Below, in pieces: positions 9,880 through 19,828 of a stretch of 64,000 bases of DNA. Origin of the DNA: Lepiota brunneoincarnata. Its lineage: Eukaryota > Basidiomycota > Agaricomycetes > Agaricales > Agaricaceae. The notes beneath the pieces are model-generated. The model searched no databases, was not told where the DNA came from, and saw nothing but the letters and a program-made list of their open reading frames with translations. Numbering within the stretch: the stretch's first letter is position 1; the number at the start of each line of letters is the position of its first letter. The position numbers and the translations under genes are program-made. Where the stretch lies: contig JAEBUN010000004.1 of NCBI GenBank assembly GCA_023014365.1, positions 1 to 64,000 of the forward strand, given 5' to 3'.

Positions 9880-10991
9880 ACAGTTCAAGGAAGGCACAAC
9901 GGGCGCGAAAGATAATTACGCCACGTCAGACCCTGGAGCCTGAGGACGTTTCTGAAAGTGACGAAGACTCTCTACCAAGTGAAGACGAACTAATAAAGAA
10001 AGTTAGGAAGTTACCCACCAAGTTAACTAATGAAAAACCAACAGAGTTGCCCTATAGAAAGGTGGTACCACTACCCCCGGTAGTGGAAGTCCCTCCTATA
10101 CCTATGCGCTACCTAAAAGAAAAGGTAGAGAAAAGCTATAAACACCAAGCACCGGTAGAAGCTGGCTTGGACTTAGACAACTTGTTAACTAGAGTATTGA
10201 AAGGAGGAGCTCCCATTACTCAGGAAGAATTGCTAGCTCTCTCTCCAAAATATAGGAATGCCTTTAAAGGGCAAATACAACAACGTCGAGTACCCGTAGA
10301 AATCACTCCTGGCAAGAAAACCAATATGGTCCGTTTTAGTGGCGAAGTTCATGAAGAACCTAGGGAAGAACCAGGACTCATCTCCGTTAATCTAGATGCA
10401 CTACCGAACCATCCTAGACTAATTAAAACGGTGTTTCAGACCAATGGTGAATGGGGTGAAGCCTGGACCACACAAGATCCTGTTATACAGTATTTAGACA
10501 CTCTAGTACCCGAAGAAAGAAGCAAACAAGTCTTCATGGGCAGGGAGTCGGAATCACTGTGTGTAATCCCTACACTAATTAACGGGGTCAGAGAAGAAGA
10601 AGCCCTACTAGACAATGGGTCGCAAATCATATCTATGAGTAAGGAAGCGGCAGTAGCTTGCAACATAGCTTGGGATCCAGACATTACCATAAATATGCAA
10701 AGTGCGAATGGTCAGATAGAAAAGACTTGTGGGTTAGCCAAGGATGTGCCTTTTAAAATGGATAAAATAACAGTCTATCTACAAGTACATGTGATGCAGA
10801 AACCTGCTTACAGGGTTTTACTAGGGAGGCCTTTCGATGTTCTTACAGAAAGCGAGGTCAAGAATATGGCAAATGGAGGTCAGCTTCTGGTAATTAGAGA
10901 TCCTAATACTAAAGCACGGATTACCTTGCCTACTTACGCTCGAGGAGAGTTACCTAAGATATTAAAGAATGAACTAGAAGGAAATTTTTAG
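9876..10991 (+). CDS. E1 pro: aspartic-protease ORF
   Basis: The frame opens at the gag/pro slip site and runs uninterrupted for about 370 codons to TAG 10989-10991. It begins with an acidic, charged linker and then a conserved PYRKVVPLPPVVEVPP segment. The protease core is around 10560-10860, with EEALLDNGSQIISMSKEA as the flap-side catalytic box. The box reads D-N-G where the family expects D-S/T-G, so activity is doubtful. E2 reads D-S-R in the same spot, so the ancestor was probably D-S-G. The product would be made only as a Gag-Pro fusion. It ends at the AAATTTT slip site that leads to RT. Confidence 0.75.
   Translation, partial: LDSSRKAQRARKIITPRQTLEPEDVSESDEDSLPSEDELIKKVRKLPTKLTNEKPTELPYRKVVPLPPVVEVPPIPMRYLKEKVEKSYKHQAPVEAGLDLDNLLTRVLKGGAPITQEELLALSPKYRNAFKGQIQQRRVPVEITPGKKTNMVRFSGEVHEEPREEPGLISVNLDALPNHPRLIKTVFQTNGEWGEAWTTQDPVIQYLDTLVPEERSKQVFMGRESESLCVIPTLINGVREEEALLDNGSQIISMSKEAAVACNIAWDPDITINMQSANGQIEKTCGLAKDVPFKMDKITVYLQVHVMQKPAYRVLLGRPFDVLTESEVKNMANGGQLLVIRDPNTKARITLPTYARGELPKILKNELEGNF
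10982..10988 (+). promoter_or_regulatory. pro/pol -1 frameshift site AAATTTT
   Basis: The heptamer is in the A_AAT_TTT phase with the pro stop TAG immediately after it. A -1 slip joins the RT frame (L-G-N-L-D-E-L). E2 keeps the same heptamer in the same phase at 50609-50615. Confidence 0.75.
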
Positions 10992-13900
10992 GTAACCTTG
11001 ATGAATTGGTGGATGACCAAGGAGAGGTAGCCTGTATTGTAGAATTAGACAAGAATGATGAACCATATATATGTGAACTGCTGCCTCTTCAAATGGATTC
11101 GTTCACTGAAGACGAGGTAAACATGATATATTTGCAGAAAAGTTTTGAAACCGACCGGAGGACTTGTCAGGACAAGGAGGTATTCAAAACTTTCGCAAAA
11201 CAAAGTATGGGTTATGCTGCAAATTATGGACAAATTGTAGCATTAGGAGAAACTGAAATAGAAGATGAATATGAAAGGCTGCTAAGCTTAGCAGGAAAAA
11301 AGTACAAACCAGTACATTTAAAAGTAAGACCGGTATTGGGAGAAGTCCCCCGCAAATATCATATCAAAAGAGAAATCAAAGGGGACCCTTTGGAAGACTT
11401 GCCAATCTTACCTAAGATACTGCCGAACTTTGAACCTATAGGCAGGTACACAGAGGAAAGAAAAGAACAGATGGATAAACAACATAGAGAATATTTCCTC
11501 TTACCAGAAGAGAGGAAACTAATGCATTATTTAATAATGCATTATTTAATAGGAGTACAGAATGAGGCATTTGCCTGGGATGACACAGAAAGGGGAAGTT
11601 TCAAAACGGAATATTTTCCGCCAATTGAAATTCCTACTGTACCTCACGTCCCCTGGGTCAAAAGACATATGAGAATTCCCCCAGCTAGCTATGACGAAGT
11701 CTGTAAAATTATTAAAAGAAAAATAGGTGCAGGGGTCTATGAACCTTCTAATGCCTCATATAGGTCTCGTTGGTTCTGCATAGCCAAGAAAGACGGTAAA
11801 AGCTGGCGATTAGTGCACAGTCTTGAGCTGTTAAACAGAGTAACTATAGCCCACTCGGGGTTACCACCAGCTACGGAAGAACTTGCGATGCATTTTGCCG
11901 GCCGAGCTTGCAATGGTGTATTAGATTTGTACGTGGGATATGACGAAAGGCCCCTGGCAGAGACCTCAAGAGACATGACGACGTTTCAAACACCATTCGG
12001 TGCGCTAAGACTGACAACCTTACCCATGGGATGGACGAATGCTGTACTGATTTTTCACGACAATGTTACCTACACCTTGGCCGAAGAAATTCCGGAATAC
12101 ACGATGCCTTATATCGACGATGTACCTATTAGGGGACCATCGACAAGGTACATACATATGTATGACTTACTCAAGAAAGATGTACCTTTTGAATGGGGCC
12201 CATTACAACAATTGGCTCAAGACAACTTAAAGAAGGTCATCGGGGATTGCTTTCCCACCAGAAACCCCAAATTCCCTAGCACCCAACCTATTGTGCTAGC
12301 CGTAGATTCATCTTGGCGAGCCACCGGGTATTATATCTATCAAAGGGATGAAATTGAGCCGGCAATAATACATTACACAAGGTTCAACTCAATTCTGATG
12401 GATGAAAGACAGCAGCGGTACTCACAACCCAAAAGAGAACTCTGTGGATTAAGAATGGTGCTAGAAGAAGAACGGTTTACTGTATGTTAGCCGGAAGTCG
12501 AAATCTGATGGTAGAAATGGATGCGAAATATTTAGCAGGAATGCTAAATAATCCCGGAAAACTACCTAATGCGACAGTTAATAGGTGGGTGGACTATATT
12601 AGAACCAATTTCCAATTCACGTTGATCCATAAACCTGGAAAGAATTTCGGACCGGATGGCTTATCCAGGCGAAGATGGTATCCAGGAGATCCAACAACAA
12701 GAGCCTATGATGATGGTTCGGAAGATGAAGGAGAAGACTTCATAGTAATAAAAGAAGATCCTAGGGCAGAAGAACCCCTAAAATTAGAAGAATTCTATGA
12801 TGAAATAGATAAGAGAACAGGGTATAACCAGGGCATCGCCTTGGCTATTGACGAGTTTCAATTGGAAATTAGCAAGGCTGCTCAGTTAACCCAATGGGAG
12901 GAGCGGGTCAAAGAACAATTGGCCTGTTCACCAGGGATTAGTGAGCCGACAAGGAAATTCTTAACTACTTTCAGTAGCGAAAAATTATTACCAGACTGGA
13001 ACGAATTAAACCCAGATAAAGAAGCTGACATTTATGATGAGCTTCGAAGAACGGAAAAGGCCAAACTACAGGATAAGAGCCTACCAAAAATCAAGGACTG
13101 GCTGGCGTCTTCAGGAAAGAGAAAGTTATCTAATATATTAGATAAAGAACAAGCGAAATTTGTGAGGAATGCCTCTCATTTCTATTTAGATGATGACGGA
13201 AGGCTGTACCGGAGAACTGGTGGAAATACAGTGTTATTAGTAGTCGGAAAGGAACGCCGCATGTACATGATGAGGGCAGCACATGACTCTCTTGGACACA
13301 GAGGGATTTATGCAACTCAGAAAATGATATCCCAGCGATTCTGGTGGCCTGAACTTGAAAATGACGTCGCCTGGTTTGTAAGGACCTGTCATGTATGCCA
13401 AGTCAGACAAAAGATGATATTAGAAACACCCCCAGTAGTAACACATACTCCATCAATATTCCAAGTCCTTCATGCAGATACCTTACATATGAGCCCCGGT
13501 TCAAATGGGTGTGCTTATATTGTACATGGAAGATGTGCCCTGTCATCCTGGATGGAGGCTAAGGCCTTAAAGAAAGAAAGTGCCCGCACTATAGGACAAT
13601 GGATATTTGAGGAGATAATTTGTAGATGGGGTGGGCTGGTAAAAATCATAACCGACAATGGAGCACCCTTCAAGAAAGCTGTCAGATGGCTAGAGGAAAA
13701 ATACGGAATTAAAGGAGTGGCTATATCCCCTTACAATTCCCAGGCTAATGGGATTATTGAACGTGCACATTGGGATGTTAGACAGATGCTATACAAAGCA
13801 ACTGGTGAGGATGTCCGAAAATGGTACTGGCATCTGCACCATGTCATGTGGGCAGACAGAATCACCATCAGAAGGGGTACTGGGTGTTCTCCATACTTCC

Positions 13901-14451
13901 TTGTCACTGGTGCACATCCCACATTGCCTCTAGATATCCAAGAGGCCACATGGTTAGTAAAATATCCAAACAAGTTCTTGAGTACTGCTGACTTGATTGG
14001 TTTGCGGGCAAGAGCTTTAGCCAAACATACTAAGCATGTGGAAGAGATGAGGCAAAAGATCACAGAAGAAAAACAGCAAAGAGCAGCTCAAATAGAAGCA
14101 GACCAGGTCAACAAAATCAAAGATTATAATTTTGAACCTGGGGATTTGGTCTTAGTGAAAAATACTGCAGTAGAAATGTCTGCTAACAGAAAGATGAAAC
14201 CTAGATACCTTGGGCCTATGGTAGTAATCTCCTGTAACCCAGGAGGAACTTATATCCTGGCTGAGTTGGATGGTTCGGTTTGGCAAAACAAAGTAGCCAA
14301 GTTTAGGGTAATACCTTATCTGGCTAGGAAAAGGATAACCCTGCCAACTGAATTGAATGAAGTCTTAGATGTTTCCCAGGATACCATAAATAATCTAAGG
14401 AAGGAAGCTGAGGTAGCTCCCACTACAGACTCTGATCAAGAGTCTAATTAA
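10988..14451 (+). pseudogene. pol: E1 pol: RT, RNase H, integrase, broken
   Basis: RT blocks include SRWFCIAKKDGKSWRLVHS, LDLYVGYDERPL, FGALRLTTLPMGWTNAV and the catalytic PYIDDVPIRG at about 12103-12135. Just after it, about 105 codons present in E2 (RT thumb and connection) are missing. RNase H follows (AVDSSWRATGYYIYQRD), with a frameshift at about 12480 that moves the rest into the frame 12484-14451. Integrase has the HX4H and CHVC zinc site, then HADTLHM, ITDNGAPF and GIIERAHW as D, D and E, and a GPY/F-type end ([10 protein letters not shown]). No chromodomain is seen. The product would copy RNA to cDNA and insert it. The deletion and frameshift make this copy defective. Confidence 0.92.
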
Positions 14452-14556
14452 ATCAGAAAAAGAAGGACAAGAAAAGGTCGCTTAGTTGTAAAGCTTACTA
14501 AGCCCTAAAGTGAACTTTTTGGGCTTGCAAAATGAACAAGCATACCTTAAACTGTT

Positions 14557-14769
14557 ATGGTCGATTCTTCCATCGCCATAGTCTTTGTTGCAGCTGCTTT
14601 GTTTTCGGGCCTGGCAGGCTTGCTTTGCCTTCAACATAGGAGTCTAATAAGAGAAGAAGAAGAACAGGAGGATTGGATGGAGATGGAAATAGTGTGCAGA
14701 ATAAAGTCCCCTCCTGTAACAGAGACCTTACAGTTGAGGCGACCTGAGCTGGCACATTTAGAAGGGTAG
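14557..14769 (+). CDS. small membrane protein ORF 1 (70 aa)
   Basis: I do not recognise this gene. It starts at ATG 14557 and has a hydrophobic span at residues about 5-25 (IAIVFVAAALFSGLAGLLCL). An acidic patch (REEEEQED) and a C-terminus ending RPELAHLEG follow. The end resembles that of the ORF at 15554-15775 (RPDPAQLEA), so the two may be related. It follows pol by about 100 bp on the same strand, where some retroelements carry an env gene. No counterpart is visible in E2. It could be a chance ORF, but three such ORFs in a row make that less likely. Confidence 0.45.
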   Translation: MVDSSIAIVFVAAALFSGLAGLLCLQHRSLIREEEEQEDWMEMEIVCRIKSPPVTETLQLRRPELAHLEG

Positions 14770-14988
14770 CAGACAGTAAAGAGTTGAGTAAGCAATTGAG
14801 ACTGAGATAACTGAAGCAATGAGCTAACTAACAGGGACAAGTAGAGTCCTCTACTGGAAAGACAGTCCATACAGAAGAAATAGGGAATGCCCTACATGCC
14901 TATATCACAGAAAAATGATTGATTTGTAATAAAAATAAATTAGCAAATTGATCGCTTAAGAAAGTGACGTGGCAAGAAGGGTTACCTA

Positions 14989-15011
14989 AAAAAAAAAAAA
15001 AAAAAAAAAAA
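14989..15011 (+). repeat. 23-bp A tract
   Basis: A pure A run lies between small ORFs 1 and 2 of E1, followed by a C-rich run near 15044-15053. No LINE tail sequence precedes it, so it is not read as a retroposed poly(A). Confidence 0.7.
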
Positions 15012-15060
15012 CACCCTCTCTTTATCCCACCACAAGCGTCTGCCCCCCCCCCTAACTCCC

Positions 15061-15360
15061 ATGCAACTTGGGATAGCAGTGTTTCTGATAGTAGGAGGGA
15101 TACTAGTCCTGGTCTGGGTAGTAGGAGAGGTGGTGAAATGGCGTATAAGGCCAACCAGAAGTAGAGAGGCATGGGAGATGGGTGAAGTCTCAGAAGTGGT
15201 GTTCCGACAACCTAGGATACCACCAGCAGCCTACCTTAGGCCAGATATGAGGTGGATACCCCAGACAACGAGTTCTCCAGAGATTGGTGAGAATCCACTT
15301 GCTTTATTAAGAAGATTGAAAACTAGAAGAAGTTATAGGGTCAGTAAGCACCTACAGTAG
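15061..15360 (+). CDS. small membrane protein ORF 2 (99 aa)
   Basis: This is an unrecognised protein. The first 25 residues are strongly hydrophobic (LGIAVFLIVGGILVLVWVVG), then a basic stop-transfer KWRIRPTRSR. The remaining 65 residues are polar with several prolines and a basic end (LKTRRSYRVSK). This suggests a single-pass membrane protein with the bulk in the cytosol. It lies on the same strand as pol and between two similar ORFs. Coding is inferred from the ATG, the membrane-segment pattern and its neighbours only. Confidence 0.45.
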   Translation: MQLGIAVFLIVGGILVLVWVVGEVVKWRIRPTRSREAWEMGEVSEVVFRQPRIPPAAYLRPDMRWIPQTTSSPEIGENPLALLRRLKTRRSYRVSKHLQ

Positions 15361-15553
15361 TATACAAGAAGAGAGAAGGGACTAAAATAGATGGGAAAAT
15401 GGTGTTAGACAGAGAGAGAACCACAATGAAGAGAAACAGAGTTTGATGTCTGGATAAAGAAGCATGAAAATCGTTACGTATGAGTAAGGCAAAGCCGACA
15501 ACAAAGAATGCTTTCTCAACCTTGCCACATCACACCCACGTTTTCCCACTACA

Positions 15554-15775
15554 ATGTCATCTCCCCTTCCTCCCACTACTGATTATAAAGGAGGGCCATC
15601 CACTATAGCAGTATTGGTCTCCTGCACTGTCTTCCTGATATTAGTAGTCTGTGGGGCTGCTTGGAGGATGGCTGGAAAAATACTGGCGGTCAGAAGACAG
15701 AGACCCACTCTGCCCCCACTGGAAAGCATACCACTAAGCGTGCAAAGGCCAGACCCAGCCCAGCTGGAAGCCTGA
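15554..15775 (+). CDS. small membrane protein ORF 3 (73 aa)
   Basis: This is an unrecognised protein with a short polar N-terminus (MSSPLPPTTDYKGGPS). One membrane span follows at residues about 17-37 (TIAVLVSCTVFLILVVCGAAW), then a basic RMAGKILAVRRQR segment and a Pro-rich tail. The last residues, RPDPAQLEA, echo ORF 1. The order span, basic stop-transfer, Pro-rich tail is shared by all three ORFs. Confidence 0.45.
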   Translation: MSSPLPPTTDYKGGPSTIAVLVSCTVFLILVVCGAAWRMAGKILAVRRQRPTLPPLESIPLSVQRPDPAQLEA

Positions 15776-16243
15776 GGAGAGCTTAGAAAACAGTGAGCGA
15801 GGATAACCACCTTGGGAATGAAATAGGGCTAAAAACAAATACCAGTTAAAATGGCTCATAAAGAAGGACTTGGATATTGTTATAAAAAAACACTTACCCA
15901 TTAGCTATAGCAAGTGTATGGGCAACTAAATAAGATAGAACACCTAATGACTGAGATAGGACTGGCATGGATAGGACCTGGACAAAGGAAGAAACTAAGA
16001 GGGAAGCTAATTAATATGTTCAATAGGATCCCACGATGGGAGCTGGAGACTTAAATAAGACAAGGGGACTCTCACACGGTGTCAGAACCCTGAAGAGACA
16101 GACATATTGGGCATGAGGGCAAGATAGAAGGACCCCAAGGGCTAAAAATCCCATGTTATAAATACTACGTGAACAAGTTAACTAGTATAGTATCTACAGA
16201 AGCGATGGGAGAAAACTACCCCGGCATCAGTTAGAAGGATAAT
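15776..16243. other. E1 spacer with no recognisable feature
   Basis: About 470 bp lie between small ORF 3 and the stop of antisense gene B. I see no sizeable open frame, tandem repeat or promoter motif. It should contain the 3' UTR of gene B. Confidence 0.4.
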
Positions 16244-17614
16244 CTATTTAGAAAGATTACGTAGCATGAGAAAGAGACGTTCCTGCTCCAATGCAAGGGC
16301 CTTATGACGATGCCAGGCGGACTCTAAGTGAAGAGCAGCCTCCCCGAGATCAAAACCAACCTTGAGGAACTGCATCTGAAGGGCCAGGGGTGCACAAGAT
16401 TGACTGTGGTTACGATAAAACTTGAATGCATTGGCAGCAAGCCCTTGTAACTCGCTGGCAACGTCCACTAAAGACGAAATAGTTAGCTATCAAATTAGTC
16501 CATTAGTATGCAAAAGAAGATACGGACTAGGAGCTGGGATCTCGGCATCATGACTTTTGCTGAGGACCTGAATAGTGCGAATATATGAGCGACTCTTCAA
16601 GTCCATCCCAGGGACTTGTGAGTAGCGAAGACGTATGGTAGAAGAACGACCAGCCTCCGGAACAGAAGCCTGCTGGGTGTCGAATAAATAAGCCAAAGAA
16701 TAGAGGAAGAACGTGCAGACTCACGGAGTTGGCACGCAAAGGGACCTGGGCAGCAGAACCTTTGGTAGAACCATCGGCCCCGGGGCTTGAAGACGCTGCG
16801 ACCGCAACAAGTGGGGTAACCTTCAGGGAGGCGTCAGAGGAGGAAGAACCCTCCTCATCGATGACCATAGCCTTAGACAATATTAGAGACAAACGATTAA
16901 TGAAGATCCTAGCAAAAGAACATACCTCAATAACGGCCTTAGCTACGGGAGCCTCAGAGGGGCCAGCCTCTTCCTCGGAGTCGACCACGACAGGAGGAGA
17001 AGATACCTGTTTGACTCTACGGCGCTGTTAGGACCGGTAGTTAGTCAAATACAGAGCCAGAAAGGGGTGAAGACTTGCCTTTCGAACAGGCGTCGCTTCA
17101 GCCGGAACCGGAGAATCAGACTTGACCCGGGAACTGTTAAGGGCCCTAGAACGATGAACCTTGACGCAGAACTCATTTAACTGTTTATAACAGGAGGGGA
17201 AAGTATATTCCCTGAAGTGCTGATTTTGAAAGACTTCAAAACACTTCCTAGCACGAAAGACCAGGTCCTGGTGTTCAGGTGTAGCCGTTTCAACCCTATC
17301 AGGCAAAGCTTGAATAAAGAGCAACTATAATGAGAGAAAGATGGCGTTAGCTAAGATATAAGTCAAGAAGATGGAGAACCCACGGCTGGACTAGCGATGG
17401 CATCGATGGCCTTCTGAGCCGTGGCCTTGGTAATGGCCTTCGACCCGAGACGTTCCATGCGATGGTTCGCTATGGTCATAGCATCGTCAAGGCTGGTAGC
17501 AAGTTCTGCGAGAGAAGACATGATGAAATGAGTACCGAATAAATGCGAAGATTTTACGATAGAAATTAAAAGACGACGCATCTCAGGAACATTTATAGGG
17601 ACCATAGGACCCAC
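16244..17614 (-). CDS. E1 antisense gene B: 6-exon accessory gene, 363 aa
   Basis: No known family was recognised. Reading the minus strand, exons 17614-17384, 17324-17079, 17024-16926, 16871-16725, 16672-16528 and 16467-16244 join to exactly 364 codons without a stop. Introns are 52-60 bp. Donors are GTGGGT, GCAAGT (a GC-AG intron after AAG), GTATGT, GTGAGT and GTCCGT; every intron ends AG, and CTAAC branch sites are visible in introns 1, 2 and 5. Intron 3 is 54 bp without stops, so it may be retained. The protein has helical N- and C-terminal thirds and a Ser/acidic middle (VVVDSEEEAGPSEAP). E2 carries a homologue at 61022-62479, with the first intron at the same place and phase. It lies opposite to pol and downstream of gene A. 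The function is unknown; a DNA- or RNA-binding or regulatory role is only a guess. Confidence 0.7.
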
Positions 17615-18073
17615 AAGTGATTAATGGAACCCACTGAAACAAAAGGGAATCCGAAACTCAAACCCCCACTAAAAACGGAAGCTATGAGTAAAAGAAGCAG
17701 GAACTGAGTAAAGAAGTTAGCGAAGAAACTTGTTCCATCTAGAAATTTTTATTACGAGATGTTGGGTGAGGGCACCCAGAGCAGCTAAAGAAAGGGGGAG
17801 GAGAAGCCCAGCCTTTGAAACCCCAAGCTTCAACCCTGCAAAAGACTCGCAGTCACCGAACTCAATTTCTTTTTGTGTGTTTCTTGGATTGTTTTTCTTT
17901 TTTTCGGTATTTCTCTCAGATATTACATAAAACAAGACACAAAAGCATGGCATTCAGACAAACAATAGTTTACTAGTAAACAGCCCAACAACGACTAGTA
18001 AACAAAGACAAAAGACAGACAGCAAAGTAAGGTGAAGCAAAGACAGCAGCAAAAGACAACAACAAAAAGACTC
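17615..18073. other. E1 intergenic region between antisense genes A and B
   Basis: This about 460-bp stretch should hold the end of gene A's transcript and the start of gene B's on the minus strand. A strong acceptor-like pyrimidine tract ending TTTCAG lies about 25 bp upstream of the gene B ATG, so gene B may have an intron in its 5' UTR. No other feature was seen. Confidence 0.35.
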
Positions 18074-19597
18074 CTAGACGGGAGTAGAGGGACGACGAGC
18101 TGAGGAGGGCAACACTTCAACCCCATCAGCGAAAAGTGCTGCTGCCCCCTCACGACTTTCCACCGAATCGACATCTTCTGTAAACGTGACACGAACAGGG
18201 GGGACAACGACCTCGGCGATCTCCAGGGGCCTTCTGATAGAAACAGATGTGGGTGGGGAAGTAACGACGTCCATGGGAGCGTCAACAGGAACAGGCAACA
18301 GTGGGGACGAAGCACGAGGAGTGGCGACAGCAGGAGGGTCAAGGACAGGGGGTCCACCTGAACCCTCACCCATAAGATGCCCAAGAAATTTGTGAAGGAC
18401 TTGATGAATGTGCGCGGCGTTGGCGGCAAAGCAACCACACTCGTCTACCAAAGGAAGGTTGGACCTGAGGACATCAAAAAAGTTGACAGCATCGGCAGTC
18501 GCAGCCATACCCGCGTCCACCCAGACATCAGGATTGTTACCACCCTGAACGGTGTGTAAATTAAGAAGATCGCGCCCGAGTTCGTAAACTTGCTGAACAT
18601 ACTGAGCATGAAGATACCGCGCTTGGGTCTGTTGGGCCACGTTCAAAAGATGTAACGCTTGAAGGTTACGGAAACGTGAAACAAGATCTAAGCAGAAAAG
18701 AAAAGCAATAGTTAGCCAAATGAAAGACAAAAAAAAAACACGGAATTACTCACAGTCAGGGCTACCGAGCACAAAGGGAAATATCCTCTCGGAAAAGTAC
18801 TGTTGAAGAGGTGGGGGCTTGCTAAAAGTGCAGTTACTCCTACTACCCTTGGAGCATTGTTTGCAACGGCGACCGAGGCCAAACGAGGTACAGGTTACCG
18901 AGCCGACCGAAATACAATTACTACAGAATAAGGGCGCGACGGGTTCCTAAGGGATTGATAAGGAACTATTAGTCGAGGAATTAAGGCAGAAATAAAACAG
19001 AGAACATACCAGTGCCATGCCCCGTTGAAAATACGCTGCGGTATCTGGAGTAAGAATGGGTTCGTCCCAGGTACGGCCAAACTGGGAAACCAATTGCGCC
19101 ATAGTACGAGACCCTAAGAAAACAGACCCATCTAGGCTCAGGGGAGAACTTACAGGAAAAAAAGGGACTTACGGCCTTCACCCGGAGTTCGTTGAACCGC
19201 TGGAGTCTTCCCTTTGGCCTTCTGAGAATGTTTAATCGAGGAATGAGTGGTCAAACAAGAAGAATGCTGGGGAGGAGATAAATGAGAGTCTTCAGAAGAC
19301 TCAAGTTCATCTTCTCCCTCTTCTGAGGAATCTTGTTGCTTGCTTTCACCAGAACTACCGGAATCCTTGGATTCGACAACTTTAGAACGACGAAGGCGAC
19401 TGTGAGCGGACTTCTTGTGCGCAGTAACGGCGGTTCTAGCGGCTTTGGCCTTTTTACCTGAATAGAACAAGGCAGGAAAGTCAGTAGAGAGCGAACCACA
19501 AAAAGAAATCAAAGAAAACAAAACACTTACCCGACCGTTGCTTGCGATTGCGGGAGGGGGCTTTTGTTAGAGATGAAGTTCGCGAGCGCTTGGGCAT
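18074..19597 (-). CDS. E1 antisense gene A: 5-exon Cys-rich accessory gene, 420 aa
   Basis: No known family was recognised. Minus-strand exons 19597-19531, 19457-19173, 19113-19010, 18946-18754 and 18687-18074 splice to exactly 421 codons. Introns of 73, 59, 63 and 66 bp have donors GTAAGT, GTAAGT, GTATGT and GTGAGT, all with AG acceptors and CTGAC/CTAAC branch sites. The N-terminus is basic and Ser-rich (MPKRSRTSSLTKAPSRNRK), then acidic. Exon 4 encodes a cluster C-x2-C-x7-C-x8-C-x2-C-x7-C, which looks metal-binding. Exon 5 holds a helical domain with AGMAATADAVNFFDVL and a Pro-rich tail. A homologue with the Cys cluster and the same phase-1 last intron is in E2. This suggests a nuclear nucleic-acid-binding protein, but that is inference. 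Confidence 0.75.
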
Positions 19598-19828
19598 GAT
19601 GAAAGAGGGCAGGAAAGAAAGAAATAGAGGGAGTTAACAAAGTCGGTAAACAAATAAGCGAATGGCAATCGATCGTGCACGGACCCAGATGTGTGAAATT
19701 CGAATCCCACCTACCTAAGACAGACTCCTGGGAATTGGAAATACCTGGAAAATCAGAGATCGAAGTTTAAAAATCATTCAGTAGGGAGGGAATCGCCAAA
19801 TTCGTGACTTGTGGCCTTTGCCGAAATA
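19598..19828. other. E1: upstream region of antisense gene A, ending at T2
   Basis: About 230 bp separate the gene A ATG from the T2 insertion point. It should hold the leader and perhaps the promoter of gene A. No clear TATA box was seen. Confidence 0.35.

Noticed and set aside
12470..12495. Programmed frameshift between RNase H and integrase of E1
   Set aside because: E2 reads through this point in one frame and no slippery heptamer is kept, so it is a simple indel.
14989..15011. Poly(A) as a sign of a LINE or SINE insertion in E1
   Set aside because: No LINE tail sequence precedes it and no duplicated target was found around it.
16725..16988. A 146-codon minus-strand frame read as an unspliced gene
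   Set aside because: It runs through a 54-bp intron and a further donor site. The spliced gene B model gives a longer product that matches the E2 homologue.
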